Origin: Flavobacterium sp. SLB02 | GTDB lineage: Bacteria > Bacteroidota > Bacteroidia > Flavobacteriales > Flavobacteriaceae | Reading direction: 5' to 3' | Length of the DNA stretch: 64,000 nt | Assembly (NCBI RefSeq): GCF_009664855.1 | Contig: NZ_CP045928.1 | Coordinates: 1,263,049 to 1,327,048, forward strand | Part shown: positions 51,894-61,463 of the stretch, one piece after another | How positions within the stretch are numbered: the stretch's first letter is position 1 | Layout of the letters: each line of letters starts with the position of its first letter | The notes under the pieces: model-generated | Database searches by the model: none | Seen by the model: only the letters and a program-made list of their open reading frames with translations | What the model was told of the DNA's origin: nothing | Translations under genes and position numbers: made by a program

Positions 51894-51932
51894 CAAATGT
51901 CTTTTCTGAGAAGCTCAATTTTTGCAACAAAT

Positions 51933-52760
51933 CTAAACTTTTGTTGGCGGTATTCCATACTGCTTTTTAAATGCTGTGGAGAAGTGCGAAGGATTTTTAA
52001 AGCCGACATCGATAGATACATCATGTACTTTTTGACCTTCTTCTTTAAGTTTAACATAGGCTACTTCAAGTCTTTTTTTAATCAGCCATTTTTGTGGTGT
52101 AAGATTACTTATTTTTTTAAAATCTCTTTTAAAAGTTGCCAGACTTCGGCCTGTAAAGGATGCTATTTCTTCCATAGACAATGCGTCCATATAATTTTCA
52201 TTAAGAAACTCTAAAATATCGACTTTCCATGGTTCTGCGAAATCAAATAGTACAGGATAAAGAAGTTCGCTGCTATTTAGTACAGCATAAATGCCTTCTT
52301 GTAGTTTTAAATGGGCTATTTCTTCTGTTGGTTTTATATTGCTGTCAAAATAGGGTGTAAGGGATTGAAACAAACTTCCTATGGCCGGTGTAGCTTTTAG
52401 CTTAAAAACATTATCATCTGAAACAGGTATGTATTTTGGTAATTCTGATTTATCTATTTTACTGTAAAACTCACGCAATACATTTCTTTTAAAGGTAAGG
52501 GAAATGCCTTTGTATAAATCTTTGTCTTTACTGTTCTTAAACATTTTCAAACGATGATCTCTTCTAATGAAAGCGCAATCTCCTTCTTGAAGTGTAATTT
52601 TTTGGTCACGGTCCTCAATTACCTGCTCTCCGGAATATATATAAACCAAAACATGCTCCGGTGTAGCATGGATGCACTTCTCGCTATAATCAGCAAAACA
52701 GGACAGGAAAATTCCTGAATAGCTGAGGGTTCTTAATTTTTCTTCCTGTTTTTGGTTCAT
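51933..52760 (-). CDS. AraC-family transcriptional regulator
   Basis: The protein has 275 residues. The N-terminal half resembles the ExsA/AraC_N-type cupin sensor (HVLVYIYSGEQVIEDRDQK, EGDCAFIRRDHRLKMF). The C-terminal half has the AraC helix-turn-helix pair (MEEIASFTGRSLATFKRDF and VSIDVGFKNPSHFSTAFKKQ, ending YGIPPTK). It diverges from the truncated aldo/keto reductase at 52999, an arrangement in which AraC proteins often control the reductase; that target is now lost. It may still act on the acetyltransferase-hydrolase operon downstream. Confidence 0.9.
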   Translation of the reverse strand: MNQKQEEKLRTLSYSGIFLSCFADYSEKCIHATPEHVLVYIYSGEQVIEDRDQKITLQEGDCAFIRRDHRLKMFKNSKDKDLYKGISLTFKRNVLREFYSKIDKSELPKYIPVSDDNVFKLKATPAIGSLFQSLTPYFDSNIKPTEEIAHLKLQEGIYAVLNSSELLYPVLFDFAEPWKVDILEFLNENYMDALSMEEIASFTGRSLATFKRDFKKISNLTPQKWLIKKRLEVAYVKLKEEGQKVHDVSIDVGFKNPSHFSTAFKKQYGIPPTKV

Positions 52761-53654
52761 GTTGTAGAATTATATGCAAATTTAAAGTTTTAGATGTTAG
52801 TTTACTTTACTCTAAGGCTCATTTATAATCTTTTCTAAAAACAAATACTTTTACCCTTATTTTATTTTACAAATGATGATAAATATCCAAAAATTAGATA
52901 ACTGATAACCAAATAATAATTACTAACCTTTTGTATAGCACTAATATAAAGTAATACTTTAGCAAATACCTTTGTAATTCAATTTAAAAACTAAAAAGAT
53001 GAATTACAAATTTTTAGGAAAGAGAACAGGCTTACCGGTTAGTGAAAGAAAGATATTCTTTTTCTTAGTTATTTAGTTTTTGGTTTTTTCTTGTAGATTG
53101 TCTTTAGTTTTTGCAGTTTTTTTTGGAGGCCGGTAAGGGGCAGACTAGGTTGAAGGTGCTCTTTGTAGTTTACTTGCTTAATGTTTTTTTTTAGGAGCTC
53201 TTTGAGCTATAGGTTGCAAATAAGAAAGCAAAAGATCAGATAATTGTTTTTAGTATTATTTCTTTCATTATTCTATTTTATGATTCTTAGAATTCTTTTA
53301 TTTTTTTTTAAAATTATTAATTACAACTAGACGTTATATTCTACAATTTAAAATAGAGCAAAAACTTAGATTTACAAAGTATTTTTGTTAAATCAATATG
53401 GTTTTCATATTTAAACAGCATTCGTTTTTATGGCTTTTAGAGTTCTTCCTTGATCAGTAAAGCTGTTGTCTTTCCTTTAAAAAAAAACGCTTCTTTGTGT
53501 AGTTTTCTACAAAGAATGCTTAGGGCTGGTTTGTAATAATGAGCTTAATGAGCCAGAAGTGGAAATTTTCACCTGTTTGTTTTCTTAAAGTGTAGATTTA
53601 GTAAAACAGAGGGCACAACGGATATTACTTTGGGCAAATTAGAGAAAATTTCCT
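52761..53654. other. Intergenic region with a truncated gene start and a repeat scrap
   Basis: The region holds the aldo/keto reductase stub at 52999, a short piece of the dispersed repeat near 53192-53216 (TTTTAGGAGCTCTTTGAGCTATA) and AT-rich sequence without a gene. Confidence 0.5.
52999..53077 (+). pseudogene. 5' stub of an aldo/keto reductase gene
   Basis: The frame begins MNYKFLGKRTGLPVSE, the usual start of aldo/keto reductases (MxYxxLGKTGLxVSEL), then turns into unrelated RKIFFFLVI and stops. A TACCTTTG -7-like element lies at 52965-52972. The gene was cut after about 16 codons while its promoter region stayed in place. The break may relate to the repeat scrap downstream. Confidence 0.7.
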
Positions 53655-53900
53655 GTGTGCTCGTTTAAGGTAGAGACAGTAGTGGGAGTTGATTCTGATG
53701 AATATTTCGATGGTTCTCATAATGTGAAGGCAGATTATAATGCAAGTATAAATATAAATATAAATATAAATATAAATATAAATATAAATATGGATAATAA
53801 TACCCTAGTGAAAAAGCTTTATGAAGATAAAATCAAACTCTTGTAAAAACTTCCTCAGAGAACCGATTCAAAACCGGAGGGCTACAGGCAGAAATAGGGA
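53655..53900 (+). pseudogene. Remnant of an XRE-type regulator with an ATAAAT repeat
   Basis: The frame reads MDNNTLVKKLYEDKIKLL after seven ATAAAT units (53748-53789, translated Ile-Asn seven times) and then stops; beyond the stop, KLPQRTDSKPEGY continues in the same frame. The LYEDKIKLL stretch matches the C-terminal helix of the XRE protein at 55462 (LYEEKIALLERLL). It is most likely the worn 3' end of a related regulator, in which the repeat expanded inside the linker. Confidence 0.5.
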
Positions 53901-53965
53901 TAGATGTAAATCTGAGGGGATCATGTAAAGATCGTTTGTTTTTAAAAATTAATATAGTAATTAAA

Positions 53966-54358
53966 ATGGCAGTTATTCTCGAGAGAACAAAAATTCTGGT
54001 TTATGATAAGAGCGGGGTTTTTCTCAGGTATTTTACAAAAGGAATTTCTGATTGTGACTTTATTGCTTTTTCAGGAACTGAAGGTGCTGATTTTAGTTTG
54101 TATGATTATAATTTAATTCTTTTTGTGGCCGACAATGAAATTAATTTAAATGAGTTTTTTAAAATTTTAAATTCCAGAGTTCAGATACTATTTGCGTCAT
54201 CATTAAAGAAGAAGCCTAAGGACATTAAAGAATTAAAAAGCTGGTTTGATATTAAATTTATCAATATCAACGCTACAAAGAAAGAGGTAATAGACCAGCT
54301 TAGGTTCCATTTAAATCAGTATTCTAAAAACAGGCCTGATGCCCGAGTATATATTTAA
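53966..54358 (+). CDS. Hypothetical protein, receiver-like fold
   Basis: I chose the start at 53966 (MAVILERTKILVYDKSG); a longer frame from 53936 adds ten residues. About 130 residues. Alternating hydrophobic strands and helices (KILVYDKSGVFLRYF, YNLILFVADNEINL, VQILFASSLKKKP, KFININATKKEVIDQL) suggest a response-regulator receiver-like fold, but the acidic cluster and phospho-acceptor Asp are not in the usual places, so it is probably not phosphorylated. No output domain. A hairpin terminator lies at 54407. Function unknown. Confidence 0.55.
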   Translation: MAVILERTKILVYDKSGVFLRYFTKGISDCDFIAFSGTEGADFSLYDYNLILFVADNEINLNEFFKILNSRVQILFASSLKKKPKDIKELKSWFDIKFININATKKEVIDQLRFHLNQYSKNRPDARVYI

Positions 54359-54406
54359 GTTCAGTCAGACGGGTAAGTAGTTTTGGAAGATTATTACTTG
54401 TTTTGA

Positions 54407-54452
54407 TACCCTGTAATTTCTATTGATTTTGCAGGGTACTTTTATTTTTACA
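54407..54452 (+). terminator. Hairpin terminator after the receiver-like gene
   Basis: TACCCTG (54407-54413) pairs with CAGGGTA (54432-54438), followed by CTTTTATTTTTA. The rest of the 54359-54703 gap holds a TACTTTTG -7-like element at 54544-54551. Confidence 0.6.
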
Positions 54453-54703
54453 ATATCCTTTTAATCGATCTAAGTAGAGCTGTAATGTTTTTTATTTAAT
54501 AAAACTTGAACTTTAGGCTAGCTGTTGTTTCAAAATGGATCGTTACTTTTGTGTTGAAATCAGGTGATAGTGCCGAAGATCTTTTGTGCAGAAACAGCCA
54601 GGGTACTTCTTTTCTAAGAATTTGACTCCCTCGTGCATCAGCATGGAAAATAAGGCATATCTTAAAGCGTTATAGCAATAAGATATTGTTATGTAAATTG
54701 CAG

Positions 54704-55294
54704 ATGAACAAAAAGAATAATGACTTTGAAGGTATACGGGATCTTATACTCCAATATATTGAGATTGACGAGATGGAATGGCAGCAGTGTAAATCCATGT
54801 TTATTGTCAGGCGTATTAAAAAAAAGGAAATCATTCTTTGCAAAGGAGAGGTCTGCCGGGGGATCTATTTTGTGGTAAAGGGGTTACTTCGGATTTACTT
54901 TATTGATCAGAATGATGATGAAAAGACATTCCATTTTTCATTGGAAAATACCTTTGCTACAGATTACCAAAGTTTTTTAAAGGTTATTCCTGCCGATTTC
55001 TATATTCAGGCTCTTGAAAATACAACAGTGGTGCAGATCACTTATGATATGCTACAGCTGCTTTACGGCAATCTTCGCAATGGAGAAAAGTTAGGCAGGC
55101 TTATTGCGGAGGATTATTTTTTTTTAATGAACGATAAAATCAAGGCGTTTTACACCCAAACTCCCCTGCAGCGCTACAACAGCATGAACGCTTCTTTTCC
55201 AAAGATACTCACCCGTGTGCCCCAGCATTATATTGCATCCTACCTTAATATTAGCCCGGTTCATTTAAGCCGTCTCAAGCGTGGCGTGGAGTAG
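54704..55294 (+). CDS. Crp/Fnr-family transcriptional regulator
   Basis: I chose the start at 54704 (MNKKNNDFEG); an ATG at 54686 is also possible. About 196 residues. The cyclic-nucleotide-binding-like barrel spans about 20-115 (KKEIILCKGEVCRGIYFVVK, then FATDYQSFLKVIPADFYIQA). The C-terminal winged helix includes RVPQHYIASYLNISPVHLSR. This short Crp branch is common in Flavobacteriia and often has no firm ligand. It precedes an XRE gene by 167 bases on the same strand. Confidence 0.85.
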   Translation: MNKKNNDFEGIRDLILQYIEIDEMEWQQCKSMFIVRRIKKKEIILCKGEVCRGIYFVVKGLLRIYFIDQNDDEKTFHFSLENTFATDYQSFLKVIPADFYIQALENTTVVQITYDMLQLLYGNLRNGEKLGRLIAEDYFFLMNDKIKAFYTQTPLQRYNSMNASFPKILTRVPQHYIASYLNISPVHLSRLKRGVE

Positions 55295-55461
55295 GAATGA
55301 TCCAAAACATAAACAAATGTTATTGCTGTTTTTTTTTCTGAAGCTTAATTTTACACCAAAATAATTAATGGAGATTCACAAGGGTGTCGGCAGTATCATA
55401 GATATGAATAATTCGAATTGGATTTTGCAGGCAGGGCTATGAGGATTAAAACAGCATCAAA

Positions 55462-55833
55462 ATGTTAATAGGCGATAAGATTAAAAGTATAAGGGAATTA
55501 AAAAATTACACTCAGGAATATATTGCAGATCAGCTCGGTATAACCCAGGCCGGTTACAGTAAAATTGAAAAAGGCAAAACAAGTCTGAGCCTGGAGAAAC
55601 TTCAGCAGCTGGCTCTTATTCTGGAAATGCCTCTGGAGAATATCATCCGTTTTGAGAGTCATCGCTATTTTAACCAAGAGAGTATTATTGTAAAAGGCCC
55701 CAGCTCATGCAGCGGTAAGAACTTTGAACTGGTCACAAGACTTTATGAGGAGAAGATTGCGCTTTTGGAAAGGCTTCTTTGTAAAACAGACCAAGAGCTT
55801 CAGTTTTACAAAGAAAAGCGATGCTGTAATTGA
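55462..55833 (+). CDS. XRE-family helix-turn-helix regulator
   Basis: The protein has 123 residues. The helix-turn-helix near the N-terminus reads LKNYTQEYIADQLGITQAGY followed by SKIEKGKTSLSLEKLQQLAL, the standard XRE pattern. The C-terminal helix (ELVTRLYEEKIALLERLLCK) is a likely dimerisation coiled coil. Small XRE proteins of this kind with a C-terminal coil are frequent in Bacteroidota. A worn relative sits at 53655-53900. No toxin or phage gene is adjacent. Confidence 0.9.
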   Translation: MLIGDKIKSIRELKNYTQEYIADQLGITQAGYSKIEKGKTSLSLEKLQQLALILEMPLENIIRFESHRYFNQESIIVKGPSSCSGKNFELVTRLYEEKIALLERLLCKTDQELQFYKEKRCCN

Positions 55834-55884
55834 TCGTAAAAGGCTGCGATTCAAATCAAAAAAAACAGCAAAGTGAACAAATAA

Positions 55885-56440
55885 TGAAGATCAGAGGAGT
55901 GCTTGTGGATCCTGCCACGTTTCAGCGCTGGGTGTATAAATTTACACTTTGATTGTCTCAGAGATAAAGAAGAGAAAAGGCAGAGTGGATAGAGCTAGAG
56001 ATTAGATGAGACCTATTATCAAAGTAAATGGTAGTTGGTCTTATTTATATCTGCCGGTAGATAAATTAGGCGATAAGGCAGACTTTCTTTTGACCAGAAA
56101 AAGACAGAGAATGAGCGCTTAGTGTTTTCTAATTAAAGCAATTAGTAATAAAACTAAAAACCACGAGTAATAAACATTGATAAAAGGGTTGTAATGCAGC
56201 AGCGATCAAAGTATATAACAAGGGTTCGCTGTCAAAGATTAAAATCTGGCAAGGTAAATATCTTAAGAATGTTCTCGAACAGAACCATCGTTTTTATCAA
56301 AACACATTAGGGTATTAAAAGTTTTGAATCTGCAAAGAACACTCTTGGCGGAATTGAATTTGTCTGTATGTTTATAAAGATCAGTTAATTAGATAAGTGG
56401 AGTATGTTTAAATCATTCTGTAAATTGGCGGGCTAATTTT
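55885..56440 (+). pseudogene. IS6-family transposase, decayed but nearly complete
   Basis: Pieces in several frames cover most of an IS6 transposase: KIRGVLVDPATFQRWVYKFT, DETYYQSKW, a central RQRMSA region, KIKIWQGKYL and KSFESAKNTLGGIEF. Frameshifts and stops are frequent. It is the longest IS6 remnant in the window and aligns with 4803-5010 at its front and 26485-26727 at its end. No clear terminal repeats remain. The 55834-56559 gap holds nothing else. Confidence 0.78.
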
Positions 56441-56559
56441 TAAATTAGTTAAATTCCTATATTTGATTCTGGCAAATGCCAAAGAATCTTTATTACTTAT
56501 TTTAAATTAAAACCAAGTATTATAGTATAATTTTAATTGCGCACAAAAAAACTTTCGCA

Positions 56560-57174
56560 CTATAACTCGAACTCTTTTTTTGCCAGTACTACCCAGTGCC
56601 TAGTATCATTATTTTCTGAAAAATTCTCAATTGAATATTTAATTACAAAGCCTGATTTTTTCATTAATCTCATAACGTCTTTTTTTGATAAACAGCTGTA
56701 ATAGAATGATTCACCAAACATCTGGTCTATATGTTCATCTTCTTGTTTTCCATGTGTGAAAAGAAAATATCCTCCAAGGGTCAGCAAACTTGAAACTTTA
56801 AGATAAATGTCTCTCTGTCTCTCTTTTGGAAAATGGAACAGGGAGTCCCATGCAATTACTGCATCAAATTTTTCTTCACTTGAAAAATCAAAAAAATCAC
56901 AAACAAAAAAACGTGAATTTCTTATTGCATTAGATTCTGCTTCGGCGATCATATTCTCAGAGAGATCTATTCCGGTAACCGATAAATTTTTATCAGCAAA
57001 ATATTCTGCTACAGGCCTGCCTGTACCACAGCCTATATCAAGAATTTTCCCTTTTGGCTTAATCTTTTGCGCCAAATCAATAATGGGGCTGTTCACCTTA
57101 GCAGTATTTCTCACGGAGGTCCACAAAGGTATAATCTTATTATAAGACACTTTGTTTAAAGATGTTTTTTCCAT
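56560..57174 (-). CDS. Class I SAM-dependent methyltransferase
   Basis: The start is taken at 57174 (MEKTSLNKVSYN), 12 bases inside a longer frame from 57186. About 204 residues. The SAM-binding motif I is GKILDIGCGTGRPVAEYF, followed by the acidic VTGIDLSENMIAEAE loop and motif FDAVIAWDSLFHF. It lacks further domains and fits the small UbiE-like group that methylates metabolites. The acceptor cannot be told. It is a single gene. Confidence 0.85.
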   Translation of the reverse strand: MEKTSLNKVSYNKIIPLWTSVRNTAKVNSPIIDLAQKIKPKGKILDIGCGTGRPVAEYFADKNLSVTGIDLSENMIAEAESNAIRNSRFFVCDFFDFSSEEKFDAVIAWDSLFHFPKERQRDIYLKVSSLLTLGGYFLFTHGKQEDEHIDQMFGESFYYSCLSKKDVMRLMKKSGFVIKYSIENFSENNDTRHWVVLAKKEFEL

Positions 57175-57186
57175 ATTTATAAACAC

Positions 57187-57702
57187 TTAATAAATCCAGG
57201 GTTAAATTCTTCTGATCTGAGCAGCTTGGAACTGCCTTAATTGTATGCTAAAATACTATTTTAATAATTATTAAAAATCAAAAATTGGGACTGAATCAAT
57301 TCTTATAGCTCATTGTGAGAGCTGCCAGAGAATTATTTAAGATAGTTAAGCAACCAGTTGTTTTGAATGTCTGCTTTTTTAATCTTTATTTTGAATGTTT
57401 GAAAGTAAATAATAATCATTATTTGGGATAATTGTAAAAACTAATTCTATATTTTTTTGTAAGATTCTAAGCCAGCTTTTTTTTAAACTTGTAAGCTTTA
57501 GTTTGAAAAAGAAGCTATTAGTGATTTTAATTATTTTTTGGCTATAAATATATGTATAATCTATTTTATTGGGATTATATTTTGTAATTAATAAAACAAA
57601 TAAGACAATCGGTTGTTTTTTAATTATTTTTATTGTTAAATTAGCAGTAAAAAACCTACTCAAAGGTGAGATAGGATATTTATTAATCAAACCATTTAAG
57701 TT
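57187..57702. other. AT-rich intergenic region
   Basis: No gene is supported. A minus-strand frame at 57379-57717 is low-complexity, Ile/Lys/Asn-rich and overlaps the GH5 start, so it is taken as spurious. No repeat or hairpin stands out. Confidence 0.4.
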
Positions 57703-59619
57703 ATGAAAAGAGTTCAAAAATTACTTTTTCTATTTTTAGTTTTTATTCCCCTTGTACAATTATTTGCATGGCCAGGAATGCCGCTGCCTGCTCTGCATGT
57801 TGAAGGCAAGAATTTAAAGGATCCTTGCGGGAAAAACGTTTTATTACATGGTGTTGCCATTACTCCGAGTCCCTGGTTTAATGGTTGCTCTTATAATCAA
57901 TGTCGTTGGGATAACTATAATGTTCAAGGTTGTTTAAATTATAATAATGCCCTTATGGATGCGCTCACCGATACCAATAACGGATGGAAATTAAATTATA
58001 TAAGGCTTCATATTGACCCTTACTGGACCAATACACCTGGTTGCTCAGCAGCAGAAAATGATATCTCATGCTTTGATTACAATAGATTAGTAACTTATGT
58101 AAATCAAGTTATAGTCCCTTTAATTAATCATGCCAGAAGCAGAGGACTCTATGTTGTGCTTCGTCCTCCTGGTGTATGTCCTAAACGAATTGCTTATGGG
58201 GACAATTACCATAATTATTTAAGAAAGGTGTGGGGATATCTCTCGAACCATCCAAGTTTAAAGAATGTAGATAATGTTATGTTTGAAATAGCCAATGAAC
58301 CTATAGAAATACTTGGGACAAATGGAAATTGGGGTGCAACGGGTGATGAGCATTTTGCCGCTTTGCATAATTACTTTCAGGATTTAGTAAATATAATTAA
58401 GGGCAATGGCGCAAATAATGTTTGCTGGATACCAGGAACGGGATATCAATCTCATTACCAAGGATATCCAAACCATTTGATAACAGGAGGAAATATAGGT
58501 TATGCTGTTCATGTTTATCCGGGATATTGGGGAGCTAATGCGGAGAATACCACTAGTTTTAACAATGCCTGGAATGCTAATGTGCAGCCCATTGCTAATG
58601 TAGCCCCTATTATGATAACAGAAACAGATTGGTCTCCTAGTGGCGCTGAAACATGGGGTACTGGTACAACAAGCGGTTTTGGTCTTAATATGAAAGGCAG
58701 AATTGATGCTACGGGAAATTGTAGTTGGAATTTGCTGGCACCAGAAGGGCTGATAACTAAAGCAGATCCCTATAATGTTACAACTGCTTTTAATAACGAT
58801 TGGGAGTCTTGCGGGGCGCCAGTGAAGCAGTGGTTCTCTGTATATGCAAATAGTAATATACCATCACAAATCTGTAGTAATACCTCACCATTAATAAACA
58901 ATGGTGTTTATGAAATTGAATTTAAAACAAATTCAAATAAAGTATTAGATCTTAAGTATGGCACTAATGCAAATGGCACTGTAATGCGTCCTTGGGATAA
59001 ATCAGGGGCAACGGCACAACAGTGGATTGCTATTGATGCTGGAAATGGCTATTGGCGTTTTAAATCAAATGCAAGTGCTACAGGACGTGTAATTGATCTT
59101 GATAGCGCAGATCCGACAAATGGAAAATCGATAAGACTTTGGGATAGTTATAGCAATGATGCTCAAAAATGGTTAGTAACCGATGTGGGGAATGGTTATT
59201 ATAGCATAAAATCAGCCCTAAATACATCAAAAGGCTGGGACATTTCTAATTGTAATATGGATGGCACAGCAAATCTTCAACTTTGGGATTATTACGGGAC
59301 TTCATGTCAATTATTTAAGTTCAATAAAATAGGAAATACTTCAAGAAGTGCAGAGCAGAATAATGTTTTAATAAATACTGATGTCCAAGTATATCCAAAT
59401 CCATCAAAGGGTGGAGAGTTTAATATTTATTTTGCTTCACAGTCAGAGGAAAATTATTCTTTAGCTATATACTCAATAGAGGGAAGGCCATTATACGAAA
59501 CAAAAAATCTAAAATCTAATACCAATCAAGTTATTAGAGCTAAACTTGCCAGAGGTATATATGTGGCGATGATTTCTCAAAATTCAACTAAAATAACCAA
59601 AAAAATAATAATCGAATAG
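57703..59619 (+). CDS. GH5 cellulase-like enzyme with ricin-type lectin and T9SS tail
   Basis: This 638-residue protein has a signal peptide (1-22, ending QLFA). A GH5 catalytic domain spans about 25-395, with the acid/base Glu199 in FEIANEPIEI and the nucleophile Glu307 in IMITETDWSP. A ricin-B/CBM13-type domain (about 405-545) has repeated QxW-like ends (AQQWIAI, AQKWLVTD). The last ~80 residues (from VQVYPNPSKGGEFNI to KKIIIE) form a type A T9SS sorting domain. It would cleave beta-1,4-glucan or a related polysaccharide at the cell surface or outside. The oligosaccharides produced would suit the GH3 enzymes of this window. Confidence 0.9.
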   Translation: MKRVQKLLFLFLVFIPLVQLFAWPGMPLPALHVEGKNLKDPCGKNVLLHGVAITPSPWFNGCSYNQCRWDNYNVQGCLNYNNALMDALTDTNNGWKLNYIRLHIDPYWTNTPGCSAAENDISCFDYNRLVTYVNQVIVPLINHARSRGLYVVLRPPGVCPKRIAYGDNYHNYLRKVWGYLSNHPSLKNVDNVMFEIANEPIEILGTNGNWGATGDEHFAALHNYFQDLVNIIKGNGANNVCWIPGTGYQSHYQGYPNHLITGGNIGYAVHVYPGYWGANAENTTSFNNAWNANVQPIANVAPIMITETDWSPSGAETWGTGTTSGFGLNMKGRIDATGNCSWNLLAPEGLITKADPYNVTTAFNNDWESCGAPVKQWFSVYANSNIPSQICSNTSPLINNGVYEIEFKTNSNKVLDLKYGTNANGTVMRPWDKSGATAQQWIAIDAGNGYWRFKSNASATGRVIDLDSADPTNGKSIRLWDSYSNDAQKWLVTDVGNGYYSIKSALNTSKGWDISNCNMDGTANLQLWDYYGTSCQLFKFNKIGNTSRSAEQNNVLINTDVQVYPNPSKGGEFNIYFASQSEENYSLAIYSIEGRPLYETKNLKSNTNQVIRAKLARGIYVAMISQNSTKITKKIIIE

Positions 59620-59692
59620 CCTATTGTAAAATAGTACATATAGTTTTTTGAGACTTACTGTATAATTGTATGGATCATTATTTATTGATTAC

Positions 59693-59732
59693 AAAACCAC
59701 TATTTGAAATAAAGTAGTGGTTTTATTTTTTA
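59693..59732 (+). terminator. Rho-independent terminator of the GH5 gene
   Basis: AAAACCACTA (59693-59702) pairs with TAGTGGTTTT (59715-59724), followed by a T-rich run. Confidence 0.85.
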
Positions 59733-59806
59733 CTACAAAGGTAAAGAGCATCCTTTAATCTTTGCAGGCAAATAAGTTAAGATACGCCGAGCCTTTCTGT
59801 GTAAAT

Positions 59807-59834
59807 AATTAATTAATTAATTAATTAATTAATT
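59807..59834. repeat. (AATT)7 microsatellite
   Basis: Seven perfect AATT units lie in the gap between the GH5 gene and the first GNAT gene. Such tracts can vary in length between strains. Confidence 0.8.
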
Positions 59835-60157
59835 CGGGTGGCTGGTTTATCAGGTATGTGTTTTTCGACCAAATACTAAAATTGGTTTGTACGTAAATGA
59901 TTTTTATTACAAATTGCTGTTTTACTGAATTGTTTATCTGAGAATTTGAATTAATTCATTAAGAGTGGTCCCTCGGGCAATGTCATTCTGTTAAGCTTTA
60001 AACATCATCCTTTTGCGATATCAAAGCAAGGCGCAATTCACAAAACTTTGGGAGCTTTACCTAATCTTTTGCTTTTGATGGCTATAGGGATTGCGTTAAA
60101 ATTTTCTTTGCCCAGTTACTTACAGGGCTTAAACTTCCGCCTGATTGTGACCTCTAC

Positions 60158-60272
60158 CAGACAAATTTCCATGCATTTTATGAAAGACTTGAAGAGATTA
60201 GATTGGCGTATTGGAAGTAGAGGCTGTCTTTATATGTCTTTAGTATTTTGGTTTAGATCCCCTGTTGGGATC
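60158..60272 (+). repeat. Partial dispersed repeat, copy E
   Basis: This matches only the 3' tail of the dispersed repeat (GACAAATTTC..., then GTAGAGGCTGTCTTTATATGT). The overlapping 92-codon frame at 60048-60326 is considered spurious. The rest of 59725-60486 shows no gene. Confidence 0.65.
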
Positions 60273-60486
60273 AGTAATAATGAGCTGCTAAAATTTGATC
60301 AAAATGATAAGATCATATCATTTTGATAAGGATATAAAATAAGTATTAAATGTTTTTTTTAAAACAAATTATTGATATACAGGCTTTAGGAGGTTATACG
60401 CCTAATAGTGGTATGTGATTTGGGTATAATGTTTTTGTATTTCTCATTCATTAGTACAAACAAAATAAAAGAATACTAAATCAAAT

Positions 60487-61140
60487 ATGAAAACCCAACA
60501 ACGCAATATAGATTTTTCAGGCACAGATTTTCTTCGACCTGATTCTGTGCGAAGCAAAACAATACTACTGCTTAATGATAAAGTTTCTGATCCAATAGAT
60601 TTTACGGTTCAGGTAGCCAACGCAGATCATGTCTTTTGGATAGAAGAAATTTGTGATGCTACATTAGCATCTGCCAAAGAGAGCGGAACAGGAGTTTCAG
60701 GACGTACTCCAGAGTTTCTAGGAACAAAAATGATAAAAGGTGAAGCTGTTGTTGCTTTTACCTCAGATGGGAGATGGGCAGGTTTTTGTTTTATATCTTC
60801 CTGGGATAATGATCGGTATGTTTCCAATTCAGGATTTATAGTAGCTCCTGAGTTCATTCATACAGATCTTTCAAAAAGAATTAAAAGAAAAATCTTTGAG
60901 TTGGGCCGCCAGAAATATCCCCAGGCGATAATATTTAGTCTGACCACTGGTTCGGCTTTGATGAAAATGAACCACGAACTTGGTTTTGAGCCAGTCACTT
61001 ATTCAGATTTGACAGCAGACAACGATTTTTGGGAAGATTGTAAGACTTGTGTCAATTGCCCGATATTAATGTATAAAGAACGAAAAAACTGTTTATGTAC
61101 AGCCATGTTGTATAACCCAAAAGAAAAGGAGTCTAATTAA
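60487..61140 (+). CDS. GNAT-like N-acetyltransferase with Cys-rich tail, paralogue 1
   Basis: The protein has 217 residues. The GNAT-like core includes GEAVVAFTSDGRWAGFCFIS, SNSGFIVAPEFIHTDLSKRI (acetyl-CoA loop region) and MNHELGFEPVTYSDLT. The C-terminal tail has clustered Cys (CKTCVNCPILMYKERKNCLC), five in 20 residues, which could bind metal. A similar Cys-tailed GNAT accompanies arginine-biosynthesis genes in Bacteroidota, but none of those genes are here. It is about 60 percent identical by eye to the copy at 61464. Cytosolic. Confidence 0.78.
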   Translation: MKTQQRNIDFSGTDFLRPDSVRSKTILLLNDKVSDPIDFTVQVANADHVFWIEEICDATLASAKESGTGVSGRTPEFLGTKMIKGEAVVAFTSDGRWAGFCFISSWDNDRYVSNSGFIVAPEFIHTDLSKRIKRKIFELGRQKYPQAIIFSLTTGSALMKMNHELGFEPVTYSDLTADNDFWEDCKTCVNCPILMYKERKNCLCTAMLYNPKEKESN

Positions 61141-61312
61141 CGACTTTTCGACTCTTGTGTGATTTTTTCTCAATGGTTTTCAACCATTGCAAAATCAGTT
61201 GCTTTATTAATTCAAATCAATATTATAAATTGATTTTGAAAAAAATGTAGCAGTTTTCGTGACAGCGCAGATAAGTTCGCATAAACCCAAAACAATCTCA
61301 ATTTAAATAACC

Positions 61313-61459
61313 ATGAAAGTAGATAAAACAAGAAACAAGGAGCTTACAAAATTATATTTATCAAATAAATCGATAAGCAATAAAGAAAGGGTTATAAACT
61401 TGTTGGTATTTACCATCGTATTTTTTATTACTATTATGATGATCTCTCAAATACTTTAA
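61313..61459 (+). CDS. 48-residue single-pass membrane peptide
   Basis: This small frame has an ATG start and TAA stop and sits 4 bases upstream of the second GNAT gene. It has a Lys-rich N-terminal part (TRNKELTKLYLSNKS) and a membrane segment near residues 26-46 (LLVFTIVFFITIMMIS). Tight spacing, the typical layout of a small membrane protein and the lack of alternative genes support it. It is too short for most gene finders. A link with the GNAT protein is inferred from position only. Confidence 0.6.
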   Translation: MKVDKTRNKELTKLYLSNKSISNKERVINLLVFTIVFFITIMMISQIL

Positions 61460-61463
61460 CCTT

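Noticed and set aside
57379..57717. 112-codon minus-strand frame upstream of the GH5 gene
   Set aside because: It is Ile/Lys/Asn-rich low complexity and overlaps the GH5 start; it has no recognisable motif.
60048..60326. 92-codon frame in the gap before the first GNAT gene
   Set aside because: Its second half is the dispersed repeat (copy E) read as protein.
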